Shown here: piece after piece, positions 29,026-38,309 of the stretch | How positions within the stretch are numbered: position 1 is the stretch's first letter | Layout: each line of letters opens with the position of its first letter | Source: an uncultured Collinsella sp. | GTDB taxonomy: Bacteria > Actinomycetota > Coriobacteriia > Coriobacteriales > Coriobacteriaceae | Length of the DNA: 64,000 bases | Assembly (NCBI GenBank): GCA_959606065.1 | Contig: CAUHHV010000002.1 | Location: 62,001-126,000 of the forward strand | Direction of reading: 5' to 3' | The notes under the pieces: generated by a model | What the model was told of the DNA's origin: nothing | Databases searched by the model: none | What the model saw: only the letters and a program-made list of their open reading frames with translations | Made by a program: the position numbers and the translations under genes

Positions 29026-29313
29026 ATGGCCGAGATCTCGTCCTCCCGTATCGTCATCACCGTCCTTGGCAAGAACCGCCCCGGCATCGTCGCCGGCGTC
29101 ACCCGCGTTCTGGGCGAGGCCAACGTCGACATCCGCGACATCACGCAGTCCATTATCGAGGACATCTTCACCATGACCATGCTGGCCGACACCGCCGAGT
29201 CCAAGCTCGACTTTGCCGAGCTGCAGAAGGCCCTGGCCGAGGCCGGCGAGCTTTCGGGCGTCAACGTGTCCATCCAGCGCGAGGACGTCTTTAACTTTAT
29301 GTACCGCCTGTAG
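29026..29313 (+). CDS. ACT-domain protein (UPF0237 type)
   Basis: A 95-aa protein with a single ACT domain (ITVLGKNRPGIVAGVTRVLGE) and the family's DITQSIIEDIFTM. ACT domains bind small ligands such as amino acids. Relatives are often encoded next to a UPF0210/DUF711 gene; here the next gene is citrate synthase (75 nt away). The start has AAAGGG upstream. Regulation of a metabolic enzyme by an amino acid is the likely role; the ligand is unknown. Confidence 0.88.
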   Translation: MAEISSSRIVITVLGKNRPGIVAGVTRVLGEANVDIRDITQSIIEDIFTMTMLADTAESKLDFAELQKALAEAGELSGVNVSIQREDVFNFMYRL

Positions 29314-29387
29314 CGAACAGGCTGCGTGGAGACGGCCCAACGTGCGCCCAGGCGCAACGTCACCACATGGCCCGGAGAGGAGCGCAC

Positions 29388-30806
29388 ATGGCCTACGACG
29401 CCAAGAAAATCTACTACCGCTTCGACGACCACCTGAGCCGTCTGGTCTTGGATTACGAAGCAAGCCGCCAGATTTCGTCTGAGAGCGAAAACCTCTACCA
29501 CGGCCTGCCGACCGACCCTTATGACGAGGGCCTGTTTGTTGAGCACAATGTCAAGCGCGGCCTGCGCAATGCCGACGGCTCGGGCGTGGTCGCGGGCCTC
29601 ACTCGCATCTCGGATGTGCACGGCTACAACAAGGTCGACGGAAAGGTCGTGCCCGATCAGGGCAAGCTCACGCTTCGCGGCTACAGCATCGAGGATCTGG
29701 TCAACAATGCCCAGGCCGAGAATCGCTACGGCTACGAGGAAGTCGCCTATCTGCTTATCACGGGTTCGCTACCCAACAAGGAAGAGCTCGACGGCTTTTG
29801 CGAGCGCCTGGGCGCCTTTAGACATCTGAGCGACGAGTACGTCAAAGAGTTCCCTATGACCACGGTGTCGTCGAGCATCATGAACGTGCTCCAGCGCGCC
29901 GTGCTGCTGCTCTACGCCTTCGATGCCGAACCAGACGTGATCACGCCCGAGCACGAAATCGACGTCGCCATTTCCATGCTCGCACGTCTCCCGCGCATCG
30001 CCGCCTTCGCACACATGGCCTCGATCGCCAAGCTTCGCGGCTCCGAGGTTCACGTGCCGCACCCCACGCCCGGTCTCTCCACCGCCGAGACCATCCTACA
30101 GGTCCTGCGCGGCGGCATGGCATTCACCCGCGATGAGGCGATGCTGCTCGACGTTATGCTCATGCTGCATGCCGAGCACGGCGGCGGCAACAACTCCACC
30201 TTCGCCTGCCGCGTGCTGTCCTCTTCGGCAACCGACCCGTATTCCGCTTACGCCGCGGCTATCGGCTCGCTCAAGGGCCCGCGCCACGGCGGTGCCAATG
30301 CCAAGGTCGTGTCTATGCACGAGGACATCCGCGCGCATGTCTCCAACTGGGAGGACGAGGACGAGGTTGCAGCCTACCTGGGCAAGATTCTCGACAAGCA
30401 GGCCTTCGACGGCACGGGTCTCATCTACGGTATGGGCCACGCCGTCTACACGCTGAGCGACCCGCGTGCCGAGGTGTGCCGCCGTTACGCGCGCTCACTG
30501 GCAGCCAAGAAGGACTTGGGCGAAGAGTTCGCACTCATCGAGCGCATCGAGCGCCTGGCACCGCAGGTGATGCGCGACCACGGCATGACCAAGCCCATCT
30601 GCGCCAACATCGACCTGTACACAGGCTTTATCTACAAGATGCTCGGCGTGCCCGAAACGCTCTTTACGCCGCTATTCGCCGTCGCCCGCATGGCCGGCTG
30701 GTCGGCACACCGCATGGAAGAGCTCTTCTGCGCGCACCGTATCATCCGCCCCGCCTATCGTCCGGTGATCGAGCCGCTGGAGTACAAGCCGCTCGCCGAC
30801 CGCTAG
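29388..30806 (+). CDS. gltA: Citrate synthase
   Basis: Condenses acetyl-CoA and oxaloacetate to citrate, the first step towards 2-oxoglutarate for glutamate. The 472-aa protein has the catalytic motifs MLHAEHGGGNNSTF (His), GMGHAVYTLSDPR (His) and NIDLYTGFIYKMLG (Asp). Start 29388 has AGGAG 7 nt upstream; the in-frame ATG at 29367 is less likely. A strong terminator follows at 30831. The N-terminus (~60 residues, Tyr/Asp-rich) is longer than in short archaeal-type forms. Confidence 0.94.
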   Translation: MAYDAKKIYYRFDDHLSRLVLDYEASRQISSESENLYHGLPTDPYDEGLFVEHNVKRGLRNADGSGVVAGLTRISDVHGYNKVDGKVVPDQGKLTLRGYSIEDLVNNAQAENRYGYEEVAYLLITGSLPNKEELDGFCERLGAFRHLSDEYVKEFPMTTVSSSIMNVLQRAVLLLYAFDAEPDVITPEHEIDVAISMLARLPRIAAFAHMASIAKLRGSEVHVPHPTPGLSTAETILQVLRGGMAFTRDEAMLLDVMLMLHAEHGGGNNSTFACRVLSSSATDPYSAYAAAIGSLKGPRHGGANAKVVSMHEDIRAHVSNWEDEDEVAAYLGKILDKQAFDGTGLIYGMGHAVYTLSDPRAEVCRRYARSLAAKKDLGEEFALIERIERLAPQVMRDHGMTKPICANIDLYTGFIYKMLGVPETLFTPLFAVARMAGWSAHRMEELFCAHRIIRPAYRPVIEPLEYKPLADR

Positions 30807-30830
30807 GACGCGGACCGTTATAGAACTCGA

Positions 30831-30867
30831 GCGTGGCCAGGGACCCAAGCCCTCGGCCACGCTTTTT
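30831..30867 (+). terminator. Terminator of citrate synthase
   Basis: GCGTGGCC and GGCCACGC arms followed by TTTTT, 25 nt past the stop. Confidence 0.88.
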
Positions 30868-30892
30868 ATGCCAGTAGAAAGGACCGCATCAA

Positions 30893-31735
30893 ATGATTGT
30901 GTTTTCCGATATGGATGGGACGCTGCTGACGAGCGATAAGCAAATGAGCGATGCCACCTGGGCGATGCTCGACGAGCTCGCACATCGTGGCATCGAGTTT
31001 GTTCCCTGCACGGGACGTCCACTGTCGGGCATCTTTGAGCCCATTCTCGCCCATCCCGCCGTGCACTACGCGGTCTGTGCCAACGGCGCCAGCGTCTGGC
31101 AGCTCGACGAGGATACGCCCACCGACGCCTCGCGCGCCACGTGCATCTTGAGCCGTCCGCTCGACCGTGGCATTGCCCACCGCATCCATCGCATTGCCGC
31201 CGGCCACGATGTGACCTTCGATATCTTCGCGGACGGGCAGTGCTTCCTCCCCCGCTCGCTCTACACGCGCCTGGACGAATTCTGCGGCGGCGACCCCCAC
31301 ATCGCGGTTTCGCTCAAGCGCACACGAACACCGATCGACATGAATATCGACAGCAAGATCGACGAGGTCGAGACGCTCGAACGCATCGCCATGTACTGGC
31401 ACGACCCGGCCGATCGCGACGCCATCGCGGCGGAGCTCGACACGCTCGGAGGCATTGAGGTCACACGTTCGTACGCCATGAATATCGAGGTCATGGGCGA
31501 GGGCGCCACCAAGGGAACGGCCCTCACGTGGTTGTGCGAGCATCTGGGCGAACCCCTTGCCGACGCCTGGGCGTTCGGCGACAACATCAACGACATCCCC
31601 ATGCTGCAGGCAGCGGGCCACGGCATGGCCATGATCAACGCCGAGCCCGAGGACCGCGAGGCCGCCGACGCCATCACCGAATACGACAACGACCACGACG
31701 GCGTCGCCCGCACCATCATGGCCGCCCTCGCCTAG
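30893..31735 (+). CDS. HAD-superfamily phosphatase (Cof type)
   Basis: A 280-aa cytosolic hydrolase. Motif I FSDMDGTLLTSD (residues 4-15) gives the Asp nucleophile and acid. Motif II is PCTGRP near residue 40, and motif IV WAFGDNINDIPML near residue 222. Cof-type members remove phosphate from sugar phosphates or cofactors; the substrate is unknown. It has AAAGGA upstream. Its TAG stop lies inside a repeated GACTAGTC-type element. A second Cof protein is encoded convergently at 31844. Confidence 0.9.
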   Translation: MIVFSDMDGTLLTSDKQMSDATWAMLDELAHRGIEFVPCTGRPLSGIFEPILAHPAVHYAVCANGASVWQLDEDTPTDASRATCILSRPLDRGIAHRIHRIAAGHDVTFDIFADGQCFLPRSLYTRLDEFCGGDPHIAVSLKRTRTPIDMNIDSKIDEVETLERIAMYWHDPADRDAIAAELDTLGGIEVTRSYAMNIEVMGEGATKGTALTWLCEHLGEPLADAWAFGDNINDIPMLQAAGHGMAMINAEPEDREAADAITEYDNDHDGVARTIMAALA

Positions 31736-31764
31736 TCATTAGGGACGTTCTTGAATGACTAGTC
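31732..31764. repeat. CTAGTCA-GGGACGTTCTT element, copy 1
   Basis: The core AGGGACGTTCTTGAA is bounded by CTAGTCA and TGACTAGTC. The same element occurs inverted at 32811-32842, so the pair flanks the HAD gene at 31844. In both places the element supplies the TAG stop of the adjoining gene. Confidence 0.8.
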
Positions 31765-31767
31765 GTT

Positions 31768-31842
31768 GGGGACAGTCTTCTCGAAAAAGCTGCAAGGGCT
31801 GTCCCCCACTGCCGGCAGAAAAGGAACGTCTCCATCTGCCGG
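31768..31842. terminator. Two stem-loops between convergent HAD genes
   Basis: GGGGACAG (31768) pairs with CTGTCCCC (31799), and CCGGCAGA (31812) with TCTGCCGG (31835). They probably terminate transcription from both sides. Confidence 0.55.
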
Positions 31843-31843
31843 A

Positions 31844-32638
31844 TTAAGCGAGACTCTCCAGCACGCGACGGAGCTCCTGCTGGACGGCGTGGTCGCGGTT
31901 ACAACCCACCACGCGATCGGCCACCGCCTTGAGCGCGGGGCGTGCATTTTCCATCGCGCAACCCGTGCCGACAAAGCGAATGATCTCGTAGTCGTTCATC
32001 GAGTCACCAAACGCCATGACCTCGTCGCGCCCAATGCCGTAATGCTCCGCGAGCTGCGCGATGCCCGAGGCCTTCGACACACCGGGCTGCATGGCATCGA
32101 TCCACGCGTTACCCGAAGGCGCAAAAGTAAAGAGCTGCCCAAGTTCGCGCTGCAGTACGTACGCACTGTCCATAACGGCACCGTCATCGCAAAAGATACT
32201 CGCCTTGATGATATTTACACTGGGATCGGGCAGCTCCCAAATGCGCTCGGCATTGGGAAGGTCCTTATCGACCTCACGCACGAACTTGCACTCGTCATCG
32301 AGCAGGAAGGACTTGGTTCGGTCAAAAAGCGCAAGATGCAGATTGGGAAACGTCGCGACAGCTTGGGCGAGCCTTCGAATCGCCAGGTGCGAATACACCT
32401 CACGGTCTACCATTTTGCCGTCGGCGTAGACCTGGGCGCCGTTAGCGGCGACAAAGTCCATCTTGCCGCGAACGGGCGCAAAGAACTCGCACAGGCGATC
32501 GTAGCGACGACCTGACGATGCGGCGAAATGCACACCATGCTCGTGTAGTGCCAGAATCAGTTCGTAGGTCTCGGGAGGCACCTGGCCGTTTTCGTCAAGC
32601 AGCGTGCCGTCCATATCGGATGCAATCAGTTTAAACAT
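31844..32638 (-). CDS. HAD-superfamily phosphatase (Cof type)
   Basis: A 264-aa cytosolic hydrolase with motif I ASDMDGTLLDENG near the start, motif II ASSGRRYDR, and motif IV MAFGDSMNDYEII near residue 212. It is a paralogue of the 30893 gene, converging on it. Its ribosome site AAGGGAG lies in the 3' arm of a long hairpin (32646-32703), which would hide it when folded. Inverted copies of a short repeat flank the gene. Substrate unknown. Confidence 0.9.
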   Translation of the reverse strand: MFKLIASDMDGTLLDENGQVPPETYELILALHEHGVHFAASSGRRYDRLCEFFAPVRGKMDFVAANGAQVYADGKMVDREVYSHLAIRRLAQAVATFPNLHLALFDRTKSFLLDDECKFVREVDKDLPNAERIWELPDPSVNIIKASIFCDDGAVMDSAYVLQRELGQLFTFAPSGNAWIDAMQPGVSKASGIAQLAEHYGIGRDEVMAFGDSMNDYEIIRFVGTGCAMENARPALKAVADRVVGCNRDHAVQQELRRVLESLA

Positions 32639-32645
32639 AGAAAAG

Positions 32646-32703
32646 CTCCCTTCGGGCTTGTTGGAATCGAACGTGTATCCGATTCCAACGTACCCAAAGG
32701 GAG
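32646..32703 (-). promoter_or_regulatory. Leader hairpin that can hide the HAD ribosome site
   Basis: On the minus strand CTCCCTTTGGG and GTTGGAATCG pair with CGATTCCAAC and CCCGAAGGGAG around a 10-nt loop. The AAGGGAG at the 3' edge is the only ribosome site of the gene starting at 32638. Confidence 0.7.
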
Positions 32704-32810
32704 TTCAAATAAGACTCCGCGGGCGTAAACGTTACAAGGACCTGGCAAATAGCTCACACATGCCAGAGATCCTACGGTCGTGGCGCCAGGCGACACGCCA
32801 CCCCGACGGC

Positions 32811-32842
32811 CAGTCGTTTAAGAACGTCCCCGATGACTAGTC
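32811..32842. repeat. GACTAGTC-GGGACGTTCTT element, copy 2 (inverted)
   Basis: The reverse complement begins GACTAGTCATCGGGGACGTT and matches copy 1 at about 25 of 30 positions. Its CTA supplies the stop of adenine deaminase. Confidence 0.8.
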
Positions 32843-34657
32843 GGCGTAGGTGAAGGTCGTGACGTCGAACATGCCCTCGGGGCGAATGCGGAGCGTCGGG
32901 ATGACCGGCAGGGGCAGGAAGATGATGCCCATGATGGGGTCGAGCGGCGACTCAATACCCATGGCGCGCGCCTTGACCATAAAGTCGTCGTGCTGCGCGG
33001 CAACGTCCTCGGCCGTGCCTTCGCTCATAAGGCCACCGAGCGCCAGCGGAATGCGCGCCACGACCTCTCCGTTGCGCACCAGCACGTGACCACCTTGGCC
33101 CACGGCCTCAACGGCGGCCATCATATCGGCGGCGTTGTCGCCCACCACGCACACGTTGTGCGAGTCGTGGCCGATCGTGGAGGCAATGGCGCCACCCGTG
33201 ATGGTAAAGCCGCGCACCCAGCCGCGACCGATGTGCTTGCCGACAAGACCCAGGCCAGCGGGGCCGTCGCCGTCGGCGCCCTCGGCTTGCAGCGACACGC
33301 CGCGGCCGTGGCGCTCGATCAGCATAATGCGACGCAAGTTCTCGTCAGTCTCGGGACGAACCATGCCCGTGATGGCCTTGCCCGGCACCACGTCAATCAC
33401 GGCCTCGCCCGGCTTAAAGGCATAGTCGAACACGTCGAGCGATAGCTTCGGCAGCTTAACGGAGGCGCGCAGCTCATCGGCAAGGGCCGCAACCTCGGCC
33501 ATCTCGGGTGCAATCTCGCCCACAAAGGTGCCGTCCTGCGCCACCAAAGCACCGGCGGCATATACGCGATGCGGAGCCGTGGCAAACGTCAGGTCATTGA
33601 GCACCAGCAGGTCGGCACGCTTGCCCGGGGCAATCGCACCGCGGAGCTCGTGCGGGTCGCGGCAGCCGTGATCCAGGCCAAACGCCTCGGCCGTGGAGAG
33701 GGACGCCATAGAGATAGCGACCACGGGGTCGATACCGGCCTCAATCGCCACGCGGCAGGCATTGTCGATCATGCCGGTCGCAAGCGCATCGGAAGGGGCG
33801 CGGTCGTCAGTCGCAAAGCAGCAGCGGCGGGCGCGCGCGGGATTCTCCAGCAGCATCGGCGACAGGTTGGCCAGATCATGGCTGCACGTACCCTCGCGCA
33901 GCATCACGTACATGCCGCGAGACAGCTTGTCGAGCGCCTCCTCGGGAATCGTCGACTCGTGGTCGGCGATAATGCCCGCCGCGGCATAGGCATTGAGGTC
34001 CTTGCCGGCAACGAGTGGCGCATGGCCGTCGACCTGCTTGGACGGCGTCTGGTTGGCAGCGTCGATACGAGCACAGGTCTCGGGATCGGCCATAAAGACG
34101 CCCGGCAGGTTCATCATCTCGCCCAGGCCAAAGACATCACCCGGATATTCGGCAAAAAACGCCTGCATATCAGCAGCGGTGATGACGGCACCGGCCTGCT
34201 CGTCGGGCAGCGCGGGCACGCACGAGGGCATCATGTACTTGATGGAAATAGGAGCGCGACGGCCGTCCTCGATCATAAAGCGCAGGCCGTCCAGGCCGGA
34301 AACGTTGGCGATCTCGTGGCTGTCGGCAATGGCAGTGGTGGTACCGCGCGTCGCCGCCATGCGCGCATACTCGGCAGGGCGGATGTTCGAAGATTCGATA
34401 TGCAAGTGCCCGTCGATAAAACCGGGGGCAAGATAGCGGCCCTGGCAGTCGATGACTTCAGCCGCCTCGTAGGTGCCAGCAGCGTCATCGCGACCGTCGT
34501 AGAGCACGCCGACGATTACGCCATCCTTGACGGCAACGCTACCGGGCGCCACGCGCTGGCCATATACGTCGACAATCTGCGCATTGGTAAACAGCGTGTC
34601 GACGGGCACGCGACCCTCGGCAGCGTCGATCACAGACCTCATGACCTCAACGGACAT
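32837..34657 (-). CDS. ade: Adenine deaminase (amidohydrolase type)
   Basis: Converts adenine to hypoxanthine and ammonia. The 606-aa protein has the metal site of cyclic amidohydrolases: GFIDGHLHIESS near residue 95 and FATDDRAPSD near residue 293. The C-terminal beta-rich domain is typical of Ade. The start at 34657 has AAAGGAG 6 nt upstream; the frame open to 34738 is not used. It feeds the purine catabolism encoded at 53571-63751, though not in the same operon. Confidence 0.92.
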   Translation of the reverse strand: MSVEVMRSVIDAAEGRVPVDTLFTNAQIVDVYGQRVAPGSVAVKDGVIVGVLYDGRDDAAGTYEAAEVIDCQGRYLAPGFIDGHLHIESSNIRPAEYARMAATRGTTTAIADSHEIANVSGLDGLRFMIEDGRRAPISIKYMMPSCVPALPDEQAGAVITAADMQAFFAEYPGDVFGLGEMMNLPGVFMADPETCARIDAANQTPSKQVDGHAPLVAGKDLNAYAAAGIIADHESTIPEEALDKLSRGMYVMLREGTCSHDLANLSPMLLENPARARRCCFATDDRAPSDALATGMIDNACRVAIEAGIDPVVAISMASLSTAEAFGLDHGCRDPHELRGAIAPGKRADLLVLNDLTFATAPHRVYAAGALVAQDGTFVGEIAPEMAEVAALADELRASVKLPKLSLDVFDYAFKPGEAVIDVVPGKAITGMVRPETDENLRRIMLIERHGRGVSLQAEGADGDGPAGLGLVGKHIGRGWVRGFTITGGAIASTIGHDSHNVCVVGDNAADMMAAVEAVGQGGHVLVRNGEVVARIPLALGGLMSEGTAEDVAAQHDDFMVKARAMGIESPLDPIMGIIFLPLPVIPTLRIRPEGMFDVTTFTYAD

Positions 34658-34818
34658 ACATACTCCTTTAACCGTAGAAAAAAGCTGCGGAGCGGACGAG
34701 CCTTCACCGCAGCAAACCAATAGCCATTGTATGCCCAAAAGAAAGTCCCGCTAACACCCCTTCCGCTTAACGGCACCGCCAAATGATCCCTCCGTCCCCA
34801 AGGGATCGTCGTAACCAA

Positions 34819-34852
34819 AAAGGCCGCAGTCGGGATTCCCGGCTGCGGCCTT
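34819..34852 (-). terminator. Terminator of tyrS
   Basis: AAGGCCGCAGCCGGG and CCCGACTGCGGCCTT arms, followed by TTTGG on the minus strand, 28 nt past the stop. Confidence 0.85.
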
Positions 34853-34879
34853 ATTGCACTTGTGAGGTCAACTCGCTCG

Positions 34880-36091
34880 TTAGACCAACTTAAAGCCCTT
34901 GCGCTTGCCCACGGAGAGGGTGTCGCCCAGCTTGAGGGCGCTCGGATCGATGTTGTAGCTCTTGGGAGCCACAGCCTTGCCGTTGATCTTGACGCCGCCG
35001 CCGTCGATGTCGCGGCGGGCCTGACCGGCGCTGGCCGAAAGGCCCAGGTCCTTGAGCAGGCCAGCGAGGTAAATCTGGCCCTCGTCGTTGACGGTCAGCT
35101 CAACGTGCTTCTCGGGGAAGTCGGCAAGCTGGCCCTCCTTGAACACACGGTCGAACTCGGCCTGAGCCTCGTCGCCGGCGCCAGCACCGTGGTAGGTGTC
35201 GCACAGGTCGCGGCCTAGAGCGCGCTTGAGCTCGTAGGGGTCGGCGGAGCCATCGGCCAGGGCGGCATCGATCTTGTCGACCTCGGCCGGGGTGAGCGAA
35301 CTGGCCAGACGATAGTACTTGCCAATCATCTCGTCGGGGATGGACATGGTCTTGCCGAACATATCCTTGGGAGCATCGGTCAGGCCGATGTAGTTGCCGT
35401 AGGACTTGGACATCTTGCGCACGCCATCGGTGCCCTCGAGCAGCGGCATGGTAAGCGCAATCTGCGGCTCCATGCCCATCTTCTCCATGAGCTCACGGCC
35501 GGCGAGCAGGTTAAAGAGCTGGTCGGTGCCGCCCATCTCCACGTCGGCCTTGATCTGAACGGAGTCGAAGGCCTGCATCACGGGGTACAGGAACTCGTGC
35601 AGGGCGATCGGCGTCTGAGACTGGTAGCGCTTAGTAAAGTCGTCGCGCTCAAGGATGCGGGCGACGGTGAACTTGGAGCACACCTGCAGCAGACCGGCCA
35701 GATCCATCGAAAGGATCCAGTCGCCGTTGTGCACAATGGTGGTCTTCTCGGGATCCAGGATCTTCATGGCCTGGCTCACGTAGGTCTCGGCGTTGGCCTC
35801 GATCTGCTCCTGCGAAAGCTGCGGACGCGTGGAGTTCTTGCCCGAGGGATCGCCGATTAGCGCGGTGCCGTTGCCGATGATAAGGGTGACGTTGTGGCCC
35901 AGGTCCTGGAACTGGCGCATCTTGCGCAGCGGCACGGCATGGCCCAGGTGCAGATCGGGGCTAGTGGGATCGACGCCGAGCTTGATGTTGAGGGGCTCGC
36001 CCTTCTCAAGCTTCTTGCGAAGGTCGGCCTCGGGAACGATCTGCGCGGCGCCCGAGGTGATGATACGCATTTGCTCGTCAACAGACAGCAT
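34880..36091 (-). CDS. tyrS: Tyrosyl-tRNA synthetase
   Basis: Charges tRNA-Tyr with tyrosine. The 403-aa protein is class I: HLGH at residues 48-51, KMSKS at 226-230, and an S4-type RNA-binding domain at the C-terminus (residues ~335-400). The short form without the long central insert fits the TyrZ-type group. GGAGG lies upstream of the start at 36091. The 97-nt gap before it holds a GCACC/GGTGC hairpin but no T-box features. Confidence 0.96.
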   Translation of the reverse strand: MLSVDEQMRIITSGAAQIVPEADLRKKLEKGEPLNIKLGVDPTSPDLHLGHAVPLRKMRQFQDLGHNVTLIIGNGTALIGDPSGKNSTRPQLSQEQIEANAETYVSQAMKILDPEKTTIVHNGDWILSMDLAGLLQVCSKFTVARILERDDFTKRYQSQTPIALHEFLYPVMQAFDSVQIKADVEMGGTDQLFNLLAGRELMEKMGMEPQIALTMPLLEGTDGVRKMSKSYGNYIGLTDAPKDMFGKTMSIPDEMIGKYYRLASSLTPAEVDKIDAALADGSADPYELKRALGRDLCDTYHGAGAGDEAQAEFDRVFKEGQLADFPEKHVELTVNDEGQIYLAGLLKDLGLSASAGQARRDIDGGGVKINGKAVAPKSYNIDPSALKLGDTLSVGKRKGFKLV

Positions 36092-36188
36092 TGGGTATCC
36101 TCCTTTTGCTATAGCACCCTCACCGGATACGGCGGTGCTGGAAGTTCATAAACTCTCTTATGATAACCAAAACGGCGCGGCCGAACAC

Positions 36189-38147
36189 CTACGACAGGAA
36201 AATCCTCGTCCTGCCGCACGCGTCGATAACGACCGGCAAACGCGTGCCGTCACGTTCGACCAAAAAGCGCGCCCGCTGACGGCGCGAGCAGTCACGGCAA
36301 CGGATCTGCCCCGTTGCATCCGTGGCGCAGGCGCCCTCGGCAGTCAGCAAGCAGTGCTCGCACACCATGAGCTCGGAACGGTCGGCATCGACAGGCCTCA
36401 AGACGCCGGGACAAGCGGCAAGCTCGGCAACACGCTCCGCATCATTGCCGAGCAACTCGGCCGACAAGTACACCCGCCCCGCCCCGAGTCCGCGCAGCCA
36501 GGTAAGCGTGACCCGATTCGCGCAGAACACCGGCGCCGCCACGTCAAACGTCATGCCCAGCTCGCGAGCGATCACCACCTGTCCCAGGTTGCGGCAGACG
36601 ACGCGCCCGGCACGCTGCATAAGTGAGCGGGTCCGATCAGCGTCACCCGTGCGGCACACCTCGTCCAGCACCACAACGGCGTCGGACAAATCGCGTTCTC
36701 CGCGCGGATCGGCATCCATCAGCTGCCAAGCAAAAACCATGTGAGCGGGAACCGCGCGCTCCACCAACTCCGTCGACGCACCGCCATCCACCGCAACGTC
36801 CTCAAAGGGCAGCACCTCAACGGCACGCGCAACGGGCGCAATCGCATCCGCCTCGGCCCGCATGCGCTCCAACACCGCCGCCGTCTGATCCAACACGCCG
36901 GCGCTGCGAATCAGATAGACCTCGCAGCCCGCGTCCACCTTACGTTTGCAATGCACGACGATGCGCTCTCCCGCAGCGGCATCCACGGGGCAAGGCACCT
37001 GTGGCCAGCGCTTGGGCACATCGGGACGCGCGTCGGCACCCGGGTAAAATCGGATTTCGAGCGTATCGCCCGCCGCCACGGCGGCATCAAGCTCAACCGT
37101 CACCTCTTCGTGACCCACCGCCACCAAGTGGCCCACGCGCACGCCCTGGTTGATCGCGCGCTCAAAGCTCATGAGCTCGACACCCGAACGACCCCGCAGG
37201 TAAGCATCGGTAAACCCACGGTTAAACGACCTTCCCAGCTCGCGTTCAAGCTCTTCCACGGCACCGGAGTCCCACGCGCCGTCGCACAGCATATCGAGTG
37301 CCCGACGCCACACCCTCACCACGTTGAATACGTAATCGGGATTCTTCATGCGTCCCTCGATCTTGAGCGATGCCACGCCGGCGGCAACAAGCTCGGGCAG
37401 GTGCGCGATACCCAGATAGTCACGCGGACAAAGCAGGCGGTCTCCCTCGACGGCAACAACACTCTGCCCCGCCTCGTCCACTAGGTCGTACGCCAGACGG
37501 CACGGCTGCGTGCAGTCGCCGCGCATCGCCGAGCGCCCACGCCGCAAGGCCGAGAACTCGCACGCCCCCGAATAGCCGATGCAAATCGCACCGTGGCAGA
37601 ATACCTCGATGGGCACGCCCGTGGCACATAGCGCCGCAATCTCGTCGACCGTCAGCTCGCGTGCCGTCGTCACGCGCTCGACCCCCAGCTCATCGGCGGC
37701 AAGCCGCACGGCACCCTCGCTATGAGCGCCCGCCTGCGTGGACAGGTGAATCTCGACCCCGGGAATCGCCGCGCGCAGCGCGCAGGCCAACCCGGCATCG
37801 GCGACAATCAGAGCACCGGCGCCCAGCTCCAGTGCATGAGCTCCCAACGCCACCGCGTCGGACAACTCATCGTCAAACACGAACACGTTGAGCGTCACGT
37901 ACACACGCACGCCATGGGCATGCGCCACGGCGCAGCCGCGCGCAAACTCGTCATCCGTAAAGCCATGGGCGCCCACACGGGCGTTAAAGCCGCCCAACCC
38001 CGCATAGATGGCATCGGCGCCCGCGGCGATGGCCGCAAGCATCTGGTCGAGTCCGCCCGCCGGCGCCAGCAACTCGGGCAGCGCCGCACCGGCAGCATCC
38101 AATCCAGTCTCGTATTGTCCGCTCGGCCCCATCGCCCGAATCGCCAT
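36189..38147 (-). CDS. U32-family peptidase / RNA hydroxylase-like protein
   Basis: A 652-aa protein. The U32 core (residues ~25-300) has LLAPAGGLDQMLAAIAAGAD, the signature IEVFCHGAICIGYSGACEFS, and the Cys pair DCTQPCRLAYDL that in relatives binds an iron-sulfur cluster. A long C-terminal part ends with CEHCLLTAEGACATD and CRDCSRRQ, a probable second metal site. Related U32 proteins act in collagen peptide breakdown or 23S rRNA/tRNA hydroxylation (RlhA, TrhP). The start at 38147 has AAGGAG upstream. Confidence 0.88.
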   Translation of the reverse strand: MAIRAMGPSGQYETGLDAAGAALPELLAPAGGLDQMLAAIAAGADAIYAGLGGFNARVGAHGFTDDEFARGCAVAHAHGVRVYVTLNVFVFDDELSDAVALGAHALELGAGALIVADAGLACALRAAIPGVEIHLSTQAGAHSEGAVRLAADELGVERVTTARELTVDEIAALCATGVPIEVFCHGAICIGYSGACEFSALRRGRSAMRGDCTQPCRLAYDLVDEAGQSVVAVEGDRLLCPRDYLGIAHLPELVAAGVASLKIEGRMKNPDYVFNVVRVWRRALDMLCDGAWDSGAVEELERELGRSFNRGFTDAYLRGRSGVELMSFERAINQGVRVGHLVAVGHEEVTVELDAAVAAGDTLEIRFYPGADARPDVPKRWPQVPCPVDAAAGERIVVHCKRKVDAGCEVYLIRSAGVLDQTAAVLERMRAEADAIAPVARAVEVLPFEDVAVDGGASTELVERAVPAHMVFAWQLMDADPRGERDLSDAVVVLDEVCRTGDADRTRSLMQRAGRVVCRNLGQVVIARELGMTFDVAAPVFCANRVTLTWLRGLGAGRVYLSAELLGNDAERVAELAACPGVLRPVDADRSELMVCEHCLLTAEGACATDATGQIRCRDCSRRQRARFLVERDGTRLPVVIDACGRTRIFLS

Positions 38148-38309
38148 CGGCAAACTCCTTACCAAGGTATGCATTCACTCTGAAAAATGCCGTCTTCCAG
38201 CATACACGAGGCCTCGCGCGCCCCGTTTGGTTTATCGTGTAATAACTTATGTCCATCCTGCCCCGACGGCACATCCACCGTCCGGCACGACATACCTGGA
38301 GGTCAATAT

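Noticed and set aside
36092..36188. T-box leader of tyrS
   Set aside because: The gap is only 97 nt and lacks the conserved T-box sequence and a terminator/antiterminator pair.
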